Shown: positions 62,737 through 64,000 of the stretch, one piece after another
Layout: each line of letters opens with the position of its first letter
Position numbering within the stretch: the stretch's first letter is position 1
Virus record (IMG/VR): IMGVR_UViG_3300025141_000029
Location: 93,734 to 157,733 of that record
Strand: one strand, 5' to 3'
Source: a virus
DNA: 64,000 nt
The notes under the pieces: generated by a model
What the model saw: the letters and a program-made list of their open reading frames with translations, nothing else
Told to the model about the DNA's origin: nothing
The model's database searches: none
Translations under genes and position numbers: made by a program

Positions 62737-64000
62737 ATGAAAAACTTTATTAAGTTATTCGAAAATTATCGTCGCTTCTTAAACGAAGAACAGCTTCTTG
62801 TTGAAGCTCGCGAAACGGATGCCCTCAAAAGGGTTGTCAAAGGAGTCAAGAGCGAAGAAGTAAATGAATTTTTAACTTCCTATATGGATCATCTTTTTGG
62901 TTATGATCCTTCTGGCAATCAAAAATATGCACTTTGGATTGCCAAAATGTTGAATAATTCAGCCCATCGAATGATTCACAGCGTTGAAAAGGAACGTTTC
63001 GCGGTGGCAGATTATCTTGACTCCATCAAAGCCGGAGTTGGTTCAGACATTCAAACTATTCAACGAAACTTGGCCAATTATCATAAAATGGCTCAAAAGA
63101 ACTTGATTGAAAAAGATATTAATAAATTTGATGATATATCCGATTGGGCTCATGCTGTCTATAGGGCAATTGCCGAGAACGAAGAGAGACAACAGATGAA
63201 GGCAATGGAAAAAAAGGCCAAATCTGAATCTGATGTTATTTCCAGTGGTGATGATTATATGATTGTTCGTCCTCGATCAAAAGAAGGCTCTTGTTATTAT
63301 GGCCAAGGAACTCGCTGGTGTATCTCTGCCACAAAAAGCCAAAATTACTTTGATAGTTATACTGAAGAAGGCAAAGGCTTCTATTTTGTTTTCTTTCATC
63401 ACTTACAGCAAGATGATATAATGAAAAAGATGGCTTTGGTTTTTGAGCCCGGGTACGACGAACCCTCTGAGGTTTATGATCGTCCGGATGATGAAGTTGG
63501 AATCGACGGCTTAAGAGAAGCTGTCGAAGAGAATCTTTTGCTGAAAGGATTCTGGAATTCGTTGCCAGATAAAAAAGCAGTAAAGAAGATCTTCAATAAA
63601 AAACCAGAAGAATTAAAAAAGTTAGTAGCTAAACTTCAACACGAATTGGAAATATTTAGAGAAGGGGACGAGATAGGCGATAAAACTCTTAAATATAAAG
63701 ATGCGGATCTTGAAGTTCTCGCTACAGCTTTTAAAGCTTTGGGTATTGATATCGAAGATAACAATGATATAGAAGAAGAATTTGATGAGCTGATCAGCGA
63801 AGATCTTTGGGATATTATCGCGGCATCAGCTCGCCATTGGGATGAAAATCCTGCAGGACCAACTGAAGAAGAATATCAAGTAATAGAAGACGCAGTCGAT
63901 CTTAATCATTTTTATATCTCTCGCGAAGAAATGGATGAAGGTAGAATGTATTGGGATGCTGGAACAACATTTCAGTTTGATGATGTTGATGATCTTGTAG
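62737..64000 (+). CDS. possible capsid-cargo protein, C-terminus beyond window
   Basis: Open from ATG at 62737 to the window end (421 codons visible, no stop). The N-terminus 'MKNFIKLFENYRRFLNEE' has the look of T4-type capsid-targeting sequences (MK-aromatic-x-x-F, ending near a Glu cleavage site). Residues about 185-205 contain 'YYGQGTRWCISATKSQN', a Gly-x-Trp-Cys motif seen in diverse phage proteins of unknown role. The C-terminal part is acidic. It starts 18 bases after the secreted HExxH gene and has no signal peptide. Function unknown. Confidence 0.6.
   Translation, partial: MKNFIKLFENYRRFLNEEQLLVEARETDALKRVVKGVKSEEVNEFLTSYMDHLFGYDPSGNQKYALWIAKMLNNSAHRMIHSVEKERFAVADYLDSIKAGVGSDIQTIQRNLANYHKMAQKNLIEKDINKFDDISDWAHAVYRAIAENEERQQMKAMEKKAKSESDVISSGDDYMIVRPRSKEGSCYYGQGTRWCISATKSQNYFDSYTEEGKGFYFVFFHHLQQDDIMKKMALVFEPGYDEPSEVYDRPDDEVGIDGLREAVEENLLLKGFWNSLPDKKAVKKIFNKKPEELKKLVAKLQHELEIFREGDEIGDKTLKYKDADLEVLATAFKALGIDIEDNNDIEEEFDELISEDLWDIIAASARHWDENPAGPTEEEYQVIEDAVDLNHFYISREEMDEGRMYWDAGTTFQFDDVDDLV

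Noticed and set aside
1-64000. Prophage or bacterial chromosome origin because of MopE, LPS and lipoprotein genes
   Set aside because: No bacterial housekeeping gene, integrase or attachment site; tail, gp55 and phoH genes and dense overlap support a lytic phage, although the right end could not be checked.
1-64000. tRNA, rRNA or CRISPR arrays
   Set aside because: None recognised; gaps are too short and no cloverleaf or spaced repeat was seen.

Overview
The window looks like part of the genome of a large, AT-rich, T4-superfamily tailed phage (a contractile-tailed myovirus). The evidence is a GPW/gp25-type baseplate protein, a Baseplate_J/gp6-type wedge protein, a gp5-like hub protein, a cell-wall amidase, giant tail proteins, a gp55-like late sigma factor, PhoH, and a perfect T4-type late promoter box (TATAAATA) in front of phoH. 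The host is probably an aquatic Gram-negative bacterium. This is inferred from heptose- and colitose-type LPS sugar genes, two exported putative lipoproteins and MopE-type secreted repeats. The host group cannot be fixed from the sequence. Gene density is extreme: almost every junction is a 4-base ATGA or 5-base TAATG overlap or a gap of a few bases. No intergenic stretch exceeds about 110 bases. I saw no tRNA, CRISPR array or insertion sequence.

Layout. 1-26469 (all leftward) is the tail and baseplate module: a conserved structural protein cut by the window edge, a 2883-aa LamG-containing protein, a DNRLRE-like protein, gp6-like, gp25-like, a 2764-aa giant, a spike-like protein, an amidase and a gp5-like hub. 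26492-28353 holds small virus-type genes and the gp55-like sigma factor. 28355-48983 is a 20-kb leftward glycan island of 25 genes. 48990-52097 holds a Cas4/RecB-type nuclease, a metallopeptidase-like protein and PIN-PhoH. 52128-52868 is a lone rightward trypsin-like lipoprotein. 52879-60058 (leftward) holds small proteins, an HTH protein, a 999-aa double nucleotidyltransferase, a zinc-peptidase-like protein, a Pol-beta-type nucleotidyltransferase and two small membrane proteins. 60167-64000 (rightward, from a consensus sigma-70-like promoter) encodes a secreted MopE/VWA protein, a secreted HExxH protein and a partial protein that may be a capsid-packaged cargo.

The glycan island is the most notable part. 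One sub-cluster (30865-35902) has gmd, a ColD-like PLP enzyme with His in place of the catalytic Lys, a GDP-fucose-synthase/ColC-like reductase and a B12-type radical SAM protein. Together these suggest a GDP-colitose-like 3,6-dideoxysugar. A second sub-cluster (41914-45607) has a TalC transaldolase, an AraD epimerase, a split HldE (separate kinase, with the adenylyltransferase fused to an RpiB-type isomerase), a small HAD phosphatase and cupins. With two GT9 glycosyltransferases nearby, this resembles a rewired nucleotide-heptose (or nucleotide-pentose) pathway. About eight glycosyltransferases and two methyltransferases could use these products to decorate virions or remodel host surface polysaccharide.

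Several genes below 60 residues were found by reading the gaps: a 50-aa cupin (41784-41936), a 59-aa coiled-coil protein (53472-53651) and a re-started 40-aa protein (53066-53188).
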